64,000 bases of DNA from Numida meleagris (lineage: Eukaryota > Chordata > Aves > Galliformes > Numididae), in contig NC_034414.1 in NCBI RefSeq assembly GCF_002078875.1, forward strand, positions 6,516,965 to 6,580,964, written 5' to 3'. The notes below the pieces were generated by a model that worked only from the letters and a program-made list of their open reading frames with translations, had not been told where the DNA came from and did no database searches. Position numbers and translations under genes: made by a program. Shown in pieces: positions 41,601 to 53,600 of this stretch. How positions within the stretch are numbered: position 1 is the first letter of the stretch; each line of letters begins with the position of its first letter.

Positions 41601-44600
41601 ACAGTCTTGGTTTCCACAGTGTTTGATAATGATTTGTTGATATCATCATATCGATTCTGAAGATAAGAGTATGTACATCAGTTTAAACTCCATGTAATGT
41701 GAAGACAACTTTGGCTTCTGAATGCTGTGTCCAGTCATGATCAAGATACTGAATTTATGGTAGAAGTTTGGAAAATATATTGATGGTAACTTTCTGTAAA
41801 AATAGAATCAAGTAAAATTTGTAGCAGGGGAAAGCCAGCATTTTATTTCACTGCAGAACGTTAAATATTTTTTATACCTCTAGTTAGTCAAGTGCTTTAG
41901 CTCATTTCTGGACATAAACAGGAAAAGTGCCTGTTGGTGTGGGGATGGAGGAAACAAGAACGGAAGGACTTGAATCCAATGGTGGTTGGAGGGTTTTCTT
42001 ATTTGGTGTTTTATTTACTTTGTTATTCAAGCTTTCCTTTTTTCTTTGTCGAAACATGGTAACATCAGTTCAACACTTACTCAGGTTTGTAGTGTCTCTC
42101 TGCTCGTAATCATTCTTATTAAACCAAAGTGTGAAGGAATACACGAGGAATGCTGCGGACAGTGTTGGGGTTGATACTGGCAGATTTTGCTGTTTCAGAA
42201 AGCACAAACGCATTGACTCGTTTAACTTTCCTGTAGGACTCGCGTTTGAGTGATAAGTCTTCTGTGAAGGCTTTGCATTTGATTTCAGTGCAGCCTTTCG
42301 GTTAGAAGGTGAAACAGGACAGTTTGGGGATGTAATGGATCTGGTAATGGTGACTTCATTGGCTGAGGTGACTTCACAGAAATTCAAACTAGCTTGTCTA
42401 GAGCTTGATTTCTGAGAAGCACGTAATTGAGTTTTTAATTTTAAGCATCTGTTTAAATCCATTACATCCCTTTGTCCATACAGGTGATGGGTGGTGTAGC
42501 ACAAGAAAGAAACTCACCTTTGACTAGATGACGGTGACCTATTTTCCTCTTGTATTATATTGTTTCCTCTTGCTCTGCTGCTGGCTCCAATTTGTATGGG
42601 GTTATCCCCTGTGATTCTGTTGGCTTTGATGGCTGGGTTTGTTGGTGGCTGGAACTGAAGTCAGACCCGTTTCATAGGCACGTGTTTCAAGGTCTGTCCC
42701 TCTTTACTCTTCCATGGCATTACGCTGGAGTTATCCATGTAGATATGGAGGAGATTGTCACCCTGTGTCTGTGTGCTGCAGCCGGAGGGCAGGGACTGGC
42801 TTTGTATTGTGCCTCTGCTCGACTGTGTGAATGGGCATGGCTTGGTGCAGGACTAAGTGCCAGCACTGGGTTTTGATCAGTTATCTTGGCTGGGGGAGAA
42901 GGCAAGAAAAAGAACAGAAACTTTGCTCTTGATTGAATTGTGATCTTTAAATTAGTAAGAATGTGAGATTTCCCATGCCGTGATTTTTATAAGAACTGTA
43001 ATCGTTTAGAGAAAATGTAGGACAAACTGATGTTTGAAATGATGTGTTGTACATCTGCACATATCAAAAAAGGAACTTAATTTCCTAATTTTGTTTTGGA
43101 TCTTACCCACAGATTCCTCATGTTCGTCCATGATCTATTTTCTTCTTTTTGTGTCTATAATTACATGCATTATTAGAACTGGCAAGATGAGCACCTCCAG
43201 ATGCATCCTACAGGAATCCAGCCAATGCTGACTCTATTCCCACATTGGATGACATGCTAAATCAGTGAAGCTTGATTGTCAAAATCCATTCCCTTTCTAC
43301 TGTGCTTCTAAACTCATCTTCTCACATAATATTTTGACACAGGGTGGCTGATAATAAACTCAAAAATTGTCCCAAACTTAAGATTTCTTTTAGTATGTTG
43401 AACCATTCCAGTTAAAAGCAGTCTTTTGAAATAGTGCTATTCTAGTCTTGTGGGAAGTTTGTTTTATTCTTCTGTGCCATGAAACAACTTGATGGGTTTA
43501 TAATCTGTCACTGTGAACCTTTCACTGCTTTTTTTTTTTTACTTTCTCCGAATGTTTGTTCTTTGAATGCAGAAATCACTACTTTTAGTAAACATGATGT
43601 GATGTCATGTAGTAAAAATGCTGTGATTTCTTGCAGTCAGATAACTTTTCTTTTTGCAGAACTGCATATCCATTTTGCTCATTATTTTACAGGTATCAGG
43701 CAACAACTTGTCAACATTGCTCCTTCTACAGAATCTTTTCCCAACTGGAGAACTATACTATCACCAACACGGCCTTCCACAGAAACTAAGACTTCCTCGG
43801 TAGTTGATATTACTATGGGACAGACTTTGGAGAATGCAAACTTGCTTCAGATGATAAAAACAACACTGACTGGCACACGTTCAAGAACTTTGGATCAAAC
43901 TAACCTGTCGCCCACCCTTTATCAAGGCAGTGGAAATAGTGCATCACAGGAACCTGCTGAAGTTTCTGCTGAGTCACCTCTGAGGTTGTCATCTCAAGAT
44001 GCTGATGAAACAGCTGGGGAATCAGGTTTGCCTCAACTTGGTATGTTTGCCTCATTGTCCACTATACCATCAATGACACATTTGAGTACAGCTGTGCCAT
44101 TTCAGCCAACACCATTAGAAACACCTTCCATTTCAAAAGAAAGTACATCAGGACCAGACATGCTTGCTGCTGTTCCATCACCATCATTCTCTTCATTGGC
44201 AATACAGTCACCTCATACCATTAACTATTCTAAATCAGCTGTACTGGCCTTCAAAGTACCTTTGTCTGCAGAGCTTGAAAGTTCCTTCAACACAGATTCG
44301 ACCAACTCTCAGGTTAGTGAAAGCAGAAATAGTTCTTTCAGTGTGGTCAGTGATGTGAATTCAAGTACGGTGAATCAAAGAAAGGATCCTGAGTTGTTGA
44401 TGGGCACCATGTCTTTCAATCTCTCTGGATCAACAGCAATGCATTTCACAAATATAGTGGGAAAAGAGTTTCCTTCAGAAAGGACCTCTTTTTTATCTGT
44501 ATACTCTAATACTCCCGTGTCAAAAACATTGCATCAGTTTTTCATGCCTGTAACTTCCAGAAGGATGTTGTGGTTTCTGAATGAGACCGTGCACAGTGTA

Positions 44601-47600
44601 TCTTCTACTGGGGTGAAACCCAACAGCCAGCCGTTTGAACCACTGTTGATTGGCAGAAATAATGACATTACTACTCTGTCATCACCAGTTTCTCAGAATA
44701 AAGTAGAGGTTCCAACATTATTCTTCCATCCTGTGGGTACTTCACATAAAATGCCTCAGATGAGTCATCATAAGTCTTCCACAGCACTTCCTAATTGCAC
44801 TACGGGCTCTACCAGTGCACCTTTTGTGTCAGCTTCTGAGAGCCTGGCTGAGGTCTCCAGCTCAACAGAGAGCATGTCTTCCCTTTTGTTGCCAAAATCA
44901 TTTATTCCAGATGCAAAGCACGCTCACAATGCAGTGCTGCCAGTACCAGCATTTAGAAGTGAAACAGATTTTCTTTTTAGAAATGCAACACATTCCTCTT
45001 CAACGAGCACAATGTCTCCTTTGCTAACTGAGACAAATGAGACCTCTTCTAGGATAGCACACACAAACAGTCCAAGCACAGCCACAGCCAACGAGGGTGT
45101 TTTGCAAATCCCTTTGACTGTTTTCTCGCAGCACTCAGCAGTACTTCTGAACCAGGCTTTGGCAGAAGACCTCGCTAATGGAGCTTATGAGGCAAATGCC
45201 ATGCTGTTGCCCACTGCTTCTGCACATACCCTCCCATATTCTAATGGCTCTACTGTGACGAGAACAACTCAATGGTTTTTGTTAAGTCGGGTGACAGCGA
45301 AAATATCCACAGACTTAAATCCCAGTTTTGTTCTGCCTTATGGCTCTCAACTTACTAAAGTTTCTCCAGCTATCCATGTCAGTAAACTCCAAAAAGAATT
45401 GAAGATATCAGGAACTGCTTTGGAAACAGGAATGACTACTCCTGGTCTTGCTATTACAGGACTTCCACATCCTGAACTTCCTATCGTGAATATGTCTGCT
45501 ACTAATATCTCTGTGATTGCACATCTTCCACCAGTTAATGCGGAAGATGCGAACAGAACTGTGGATAAAGATAGAAGTATGAGAGTACCCGCTGCCATAT
45601 CCCCACGTGCAGACCATTCACCACCAAGAACCTTAAATCAGTCTTATTTTACCCCTGGTCAGACTTCACATTCAGTTGATACAGAGCAGCTTGTCTCTGT
45701 TGTGCCTCCAGCGTGGAGTACTCTGCCATCCTTTGTTTCCATGACAACAGGGAGAGACAGCCACGGCTCAGGTTTCTCTGGGATTTCAAGTGCAGCCTCT
45801 GAAAGCAATTTAGCTCCAATCAACTCTCCCAAACTCACAGTTTCACCTTCTGTGTGGACCGATACAGTGTCGCTGTCCTCAGCTGACACCAGGGTTTCTC
45901 TGGTAAAAAATTCAGTAAAAACAGCAGTAAGAGAAGTTCCTTCGAGTAATTCTACATCAGCAACTGGGTATCATTCACCATATTCAGTAGTTTCAGGTCT
46001 GCAAAAGGAAATGAAAACAAATAATCAGCCAGTTTTCTTTGCTCCTTCAGCAAAATACCCACATGGAATATCTGGTCAAAATGTTTCACATTTACCTTTT
46101 ACTGGAGCAAAGTCAAGTAGTTTTCCAGCATTCGTAATAGATACGTTTGCATTGAAAACATCTCCTGTCCGGTATGCGTCCCTTGCTACCATAGTTCCTG
46201 CCAGCCTGCAAAAAAGGAATGGAAACGCAGCTAAAAACATTACTAATTTCTTCACCGCTGGGGACATTAATATCGGCGCACAGTATGAAGCACCACTCCA
46301 TTTACGTGTGCCTCATGTTAATGGTGCAGGTGTTTTTCCTAGCTCTCTAGAATCACAAACAGCTGGTGCTGAAAAGATGACTTTACTGACAAAAACCTTA
46401 AGCACAGCACCGGTGTTGGCTTTTCAGCTCCCTGACAACTTGTCTTTTTTGGCCAGATATGTAATCAGTGCTGCCCCCAGCAAGCTGCCAACCAAGCCTC
46501 CTGTTTCTGTAACCAAGCCTTTTAGCTCAGCTCTCTTACACAGTTTTGTTACAGAAGAAGACATTAATTCTGGAAATTGGGAATTTATTGATAACCAATT
46601 AGAGTCCTCTGGTTACTTGGTCATGGCTGATAAAAATCCAGCTCCGTTAAGTGTGAAGGAGTGGGACACAAGTGCTACAAGGCCGAGCCTAGTTATGACT
46701 AGTGTATCTAATAAAGCTACCAAGGGCATGCCTTTGCAAACCTCTTCCATCAGTGCTCTGCAGTCAGTCATCATAACTTCTGTCCATCCATTACCGACGC
46801 AACTAACTTCTGCTTTTTTTGCAACAACCAACTTTACCCATTCTGTCATTACAGTGTTATCTGGAGTGTCTTCTGGTGCAATACCTACGGTAGGAACTTC
46901 AGAAGCAAAACCACTAACAAGAAAATCATCTCCAGCTTCACCAGTGCCAGCTTCTTCCTTCTTGTCGCTAGGCACTGAAAACACACCTTTGCCATCTGTG
47001 ATGGCTTTAAACACTCCAGTGCTCACGCTAACAAAAAATAACACTGCCACAAAATTGACCTCAGTTCTAAGTTCAGTAGGAGCACATACTGATCTTGATT
47101 TTGCAACAAGAAACACTGCTGCATCACCTGTGGACATGACAGCTATGTTTGTAACTCCTAAAAGTAGCACTGTCGTGGATTCCACACTTGCACCCACAGC
47201 ACATGTACCAAGGCAGATAAAAACAACAGTCACTGACAGCCAGAAATTCCCAAGCTCAGAAATCACCAAAACATCAACCCCATATCCACTGACAATTACA
47301 GCAGCTTTGACATCTATTACAGCATCAGCGAAAGCAACTAGGCTTCCCCCTACTCGAGTGGAAAACACTTCTGCTCCTTCAGAAACAACAGCAGCAGCAG
47401 CTTTTGCTAACATGACAGCAGCTCCTCCTCTGGATTGCCGGCTCTCCTGGAACCTTATGGTTAAAACAGGTATGTGGGGCAACTGACTTTGCCGAAAGGC
47501 TCTCGCTTGGTTGTGAGGGGCACCTGGCAGTGATTCGTTGAGGGATTAGGCTACTGCACTTGTGAATCAGACAGGTAAAGGTACAGTTGATAGGTCGGGA

Positions 47601-50600
47601 TGGAACCGACTATTTTTGTAGTTCAGATTTTACAAATAATGTTTTAAATGAAATGAGACCAGGTGTACTGAAGTTCAGCTGGTCAGTGCAGGGATCTGGC
47701 AGAACCACCTAGGTGGAAGAACAGCCATTTTGTCATGATGGTTTGGTTTCTCCTTGGTAGCAGGGGGTCTGTGTCACTGAAGCGGGTGGTATAGTAACCT
47801 GTCTTTTGTTCTCTTTACCTGTAAAAACTGGATTAAGTGTTAATACAAATACCTAATTCTATCATTAAATACTAGCAGTTATTTTCAAGTGAGTCTTCAA
47901 AGTTGTACAAATTAAAATGGGAGGATTTTGAGCTCTCTGTAAGAGTAGAACACCTTCTTATGGCTCTAAGAGTGATTTTTTTGCAGACAGCTATTCCTTA
48001 ACTTTAACAGCCCTAAATTAAACAGGCCTGCAAAGAGCCCTTGCTCAGGCTTTCTGTGAACTCCTTATGGAAGCACAGGGCAGCACCAGCAAATGTGCGT
48101 GTCTAGAAGATAGGAGCAAAGAATAATTGTGAAAGGTTATATTATATATATGTATATATATATAATGCTGGGGTGATATTGAGAGGCAATGAAATAAATG
48201 GTTTTTGAACGTAATGTGTTTTTAGTAGCTGCTTAATACTTATATCACTAGCTTAATGAATGCAATAATTATTTGTAAAGATAGAAGTAGCACATATGCA
48301 ATATATGAGTGAAAATAGTGTAGCTATAAAACTCTGCAAATTATAAGAGAAAAAGAAAAAGCTACTGAAAATGTTAGTAAATGAAGTGTACAGACAGTTG
48401 GTAAACTGCAAGCAGTTGTAGCAGCAGAGTAACTTGTTTCTTTGTTTAGCTCTGTCTATGAAGGAATTAAGTGCTGCTCATCCTTTATGGAACACTGCCT
48501 GCGTAGCAGCAGCTCTGTCCTCTGGGAAGGCTGCAGCAGTCTATCCACAGGCAGTCAAACACCATCGTACCTCCCTCAGAAAGGCAGCATTGCAAAGTCT
48601 TGTTGCTAAAGAAATCACGAGTGTTTGACTGCACTCTGGAGCAGTGGGTTATTGTCATGAGAAGAGTGGTGACCTTGGGGACGCTGCTGAGGCCCAACAG
48701 TTCTTACTCCCCTTGGAGCTGCTGCAAGTCATAGGTAGCTTATTTTGCGATCTCCACCAAGCTATTCCAACGCAAAAGAATTGAAAAAGCAAACAATAGC
48801 GTGTTAATGCCTCACACTAACATATAGCTTTTGCTATTTTGTAGTTCTCTTTCTGAACACGAGGAGGATGATGATCAGCAAGTCCTTCAAGGAGAGTGTG
48901 ACAAAAGGACTTAACCAAGCGCTGAGACAAGCTTTCAACCAAAATGTCAGCACTCAGGTAAACGTGCCTGACTTGCCTGCATGAAGAAGAGGAATAAATT
49001 TTTATAACTAAGTGGCTCTTGTGTTAGTAGCTGCAATGTTACTATAAGCTGCAGGCATGGGCGTATTTATTTCCATTTAGATGCCGCCTTTTTACCAAGT
49101 AGCCCCTCGTGACATTGTTCCTCCCATCAGCACCTATATCTTATGCCATCTCATTCCTAATATGTGATTACAAATGTAATTACGTGTTGCCTGAAAGCTT
49201 TATGCGTCTGGGTGATTAGGCTGTGTCAAAGACAAATAGCAGGTATCCTTGTGGAGAGGTAGATAGTAAAAGGAAGTTGGTGGGCTAGATTGTGTCAGGT
49301 ATTCCAGCATTGGCTGATGGGACTCTGACCACCACTCCTGGCTGCTTCCTCACTTGTACCTAATACATCAGCACGTCCAAATTAGCTCTGACACGTAGGC
49401 AGTTGTGTATACTTGGTTTTGGGTCTCAGAGCATGATGATTTCTTAACTGTAGTATTGCCTTTTTTTTAATGCAAATTCAAATCAGACTGATTAAAATTT
49501 CTACCTGGCTGCAACTCTGTGTTTCAGTGGTGGCTCTGAATGTAGAAAGTGTCTTAGAGAGAAGCATTGAGCTTTTCTTATGGAAAACAGGCGTAGATGA
49601 CACCTGCTCTGGACTCTAAAAATACAAGGACCATTCAAAAATTTCTGGCATTTTATTTGAAAAAAAAAATTGAAGAGAGAAATGCAACTTTCTTTTAGCT
49701 ATCTTCTGGGAAACTGCAACTAATGGAGTTTCTTCCTGTCCAGCAGTTTAGGAATGACTCTGGTTAGCAGCCGGCCAAGTGCTGCTGTTCTTAGCCTTGA
49801 TCAATTCCAGAAGTAGGGCTAGTAAATAGTGTGTCATCGCTGTCAGTTCGTTCCTGTTGAAAATTGAGTGTCTGACAAGTTCAATTCCATAGGGATGAAA
49901 ATCCTGAGCAAGGAGCAAGCATGTTTTGCTGAAAATAAGTGAGGGAGACATGTTCATTGCTTTCCAGTTAAATTGCATGAAATTCTGCAGCTGAGCGTTA
50001 GGACAGGTTGCTGGGGTGCTTTTCTGTAGAACACACATTCCCACTCCTGTTAGGCAGTTCGTGTTGAGCTTGAAGATGTTATATGAGGTATACTCATTAA
50101 GGAAGGGGGAAGAGAAGGAGTAATTTTGCTCATAAAAGAGAGCATATCCTTTTACCTATATGTGAATGAAGCCTTGACCTAAATTGGAGATGTGAGTTGT
50201 CATGGCAATGCAGTACTCCTTCAAAGGAGAGGACATGTCGCATGGGCTGGAACTGAAGCTCCCCGAGCAGTTCTGTGGATCCCATGTCAGATGTGGTGCT
50301 GGTCCTGTACAGACAAGAGCCCTGCAAGTGGGCCGTATTCAGAATGAGATGACTCATCAAACAGTGGCTGTATTTGCAATCTAAAATAATAAAAAAACTT
50401 GTTTCCCTGTGTTCTTTAGGTGGAAATCCTGGAGCAATCAAGTAACATCACTATTGGTTACTATGTTACACGAGGGAGACTGGTTTTTATACCAGCTGCT
50501 GTAATTGAAAGACTAATTGCCTATGGCATTAGCAATGCCACAGCAGACTTAAAACAGCATGTACTGAGTCTTCAGTCCATTGTGGCCCTGGCGATGCCAT

Positions 50601-53600
50601 GGAAGCCCCTTCCTGCGTACCACTTCCAGCTGAAGACGGGTGAGTGATGGCCTGCGTAGGCTGATAGCTGTGTGCTTTGTTAGATGTCCTGTGCAGAGGG
50701 GTGGTGCTTGTCCTTCCTTCTGCTGTCTTGCTTCCTCCCTGGTCTCCGGTGCAACACCACAACGAGAAGCAGCAAGACAGCCTGCGCCTTGGTTTCACCT
50801 GCATGGTGACAATGCTTCCAGTGCTAGCAGGGCTGCTGGTAGTTTAGGAGGAATGCTGCGTCCCCGAATCACTGCCTCAGCTCTGTAAAACAACAATTTC
50901 AATTGGAAAAAGGCTTGTTATATATTCTTATGGATTTATGTGCACATGCATACTGTAGTTACATTGAGTATATATTCCTAGCACAAACAGAACGAGAATC
51001 GATATTAGAATTCATTGTATCTTGTAAAAGCCAATGGCTTGCAAGATTTTAGAGTATAATTTCTGTTTCAGTATGACTCTCACTTATTGCCTGGCTTTGA
51101 GTAAATGTGCATGCAGTGTGCTGGTCTTACCATTTTATGCAATAGTACAGAAATGATCCCTACTTGTTTGTGGATAGTGTCCACTTTAAGTAATGTCTCT
51201 TAATTCTTATATTTCTACTTAATTAAGATTGGTTTAGAGTGGTGCTTAAATGACATAAAACGGTCTTGTGTGGCATTGTTTTTACCTGCTTAATTTGTAG
51301 ACTGATGATTTTGCTGTCAGACATCACAGAGGTTATGCAACTAAGCATATTTCACATATTTCATCTACACGCAAATGCATTGTTCCTTTTCCAGAGCTGC
51401 AGTTTGTGAGTCAAACGGATAATATACAGTCATGCAAATTTGTTCAGACGATGGAGCAAAGGCTACAGAGAGCATTTCAGGATGCTGAGAGAAAGGTCTG
51501 GAACACCAGCAACAACCTAACAGTTCAGGTACAACATTGCCTGCTTTGCCAGTGCTCGTTGCTAAAGTTTCTGGATTATTTGTTATGAGTGTGCTTTTAT
51601 TTCAGTGTAATATATTTCAACTTAATGTGTTTGACAGCCAATATGGCAGTAAGTTTATGCTTTCCTCTGAAATGAGATAGTTCTGTTTATCAGAGGAAAA
51701 CTTATAAATGCAAGATTTATAGGAAAAGTACTGTTTTGAAATTCAAATAGAGATTAAGTGTAAGATATTATTCCAGCTTTATATTTTTACTGAATATTCA
51801 GGCACCTTTTCTGCCTGCTCCAGTAACTCTGTATGCGCTTTATTTTTATTCTTCTTCTTCTTTTTACTGAACTGAAACAAGACTACATGTTATTTCTTTA
51901 CCTCTTTTTCAGATTTTGAATACCTCCAAAGTCTCCCAAGCTGTCACTCTGTTTTATGTAGTCAACAATCAAAGCACAACTTTAAATGGCACTATTTCCA
52001 GCAACCTTCTTAATCAGCTGTCAGCTGAGCTGGTGGGTTTCTACCTGACCTACCCACCTCTCACCATTGCAGAGTGTAAGTACGTGCTTCTCAACACACA
52101 CCTGTAAGATCAACCACCACCAAGCTTTTATATTGCAGACACCTTAGGCTTGAAGCTCACAAATAGTAGTTTATTTTGATGATAACTTTCTTTTTTAAAA
52201 ATTATTTTAAGAAAAACAAGTGGGTAGGGACTTAAAAGTTGTGGATTTTTTTTTGGGGGGTGGGGCGGGGTTGAAATCAGTATATACTTCAGTTGTGTAT
52301 AGAAGGAAAAAAAAAAACATGTGCTCAGTTCCAGGCCAAGTTAAATTGTGTATGAACTAAAACCTAATCTACCCAGTTTGCTGTTTCAGAGTAACTTAGT
52401 CCAACACATAAAGCTCATCTTCAGCATAGCCCTTTGCTATTTAAAAGACTGAGCCCTCAGTGCTTGGTCCAGGAGCATGACTCAGTGGCATGCCACCAGG
52501 TTCCTTTAGTGGGTGAGCTCTACCAACATACCTGTTCTCTGAAAGTCCTTGATGTATCTGCTGAGCTTCTTACTCAGTTTACAATGTTGCGTCAGTTATT
52601 CACTCGCATTTCCACCACTGTCAAGAGTCACAGGTCCGAAGAGCTAGATCAAGTTGTACATCTGGGTAGCCTGTATGGTATATATGATCTCTGACTTTGC
52701 TAACTTCTCTAGAAAGAATAAAGAGATGAAACATTTGATAATGTGGATTTCTGTTTTATCTGCTTTGTAAATTCAGTCTGTGTAATTAAGCCTGCTGTAG
52801 GTTATCCATGCCCTGGAAGATATCAGGTCTCAGTGGAAGTGAGAGTAAATAAACCTAGTAGGTACACTTGTGTATCGCAGTAGTTTCTGGTTAAGTAAGG
52901 GCGTGTTTCACCTGATCTCAGTGTTAGGTGTCTTCATGTGATACTTAAAACATTTTATCTGTTGTGCTCAAATATCCCTAAAGTTCTGGTTAAGCTTCTG
53001 GTAGCCATCGAAGTCATTGATAATGCTGTAATATCGACAGAGTAGTTGTAATTTTTCATATTGCAAGCACTGAAATGATTGGACGTGGGAGAGTAGAGCC
53101 AAACGTATTTAGGATCAGATTACTCAACTGAGTAGATTTGTAGCTTCAAATGAAATTAATACGGCGCTTGTTTATTATGATTCTGAGAAGAACTAGAACT
53201 AGACAACTGAAAAGTGAGCACTGGCGAAAGTGCAAGTTACCTGTTTGGCAATTATATCTTATTTACAAACAGCCCAGCAGTGGAGTAATTGTCTCATGCT
53301 GTTCTTCTTCAGATACTTGCCTAACCTGCAAGTGTGTGGGGTACAGTGCAAGGAGGGTGGAAATCATAGTTAACCTTGGTGACTATGCAGATATTTGAAA
53401 AAGAAGGACTGTATATTATTCTGCAGACATTACCTATCCACATCAGATATTTGCAGCCAGATGACTGTAGGTGAGAATGCATAGTGATGAGTTCAGCTGC
53501 TGCAACAGAAGTATTTTCAATTTAAATCAGACTTTCCACTAGTTGGTGCTTCTTGCAAAAGGCAGTGCAGGCATACGCTTGATAGTCAGCACCTGTAGAA

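Noticed and set aside
42070..42504. 144-codon minus-strand frame in intron 1
   Set aside because: Several frames of this length are expected by chance in 64 kb. No domain, repeat or splice context was seen.
46613..47482. 289-codon minus-strand open frame inside exon 2
   Set aside because: It is the antisense shadow of the Ser/Thr-rich exon. Ser and Thr codons read backwards give Val/Ala/Gly-rich sequence with few stops.
48434..48628. Possible extra exon in intron 2 after a TTTGTTTAG acceptor-like sequence
   Set aside because: No matching donor in the required 1-1 phase, no family similarity, and exons 2 and 3 already join in phase.
52255..52270. G6-T-G4-C-G4 run as a G-quadruplex in intron 6
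   Set aside because: Only three separated G-runs exist, so a standard three-tetrad intramolecular quadruplex cannot form. At most a weak two-tetrad fold or an hnRNP H/F-type splicing signal is possible.
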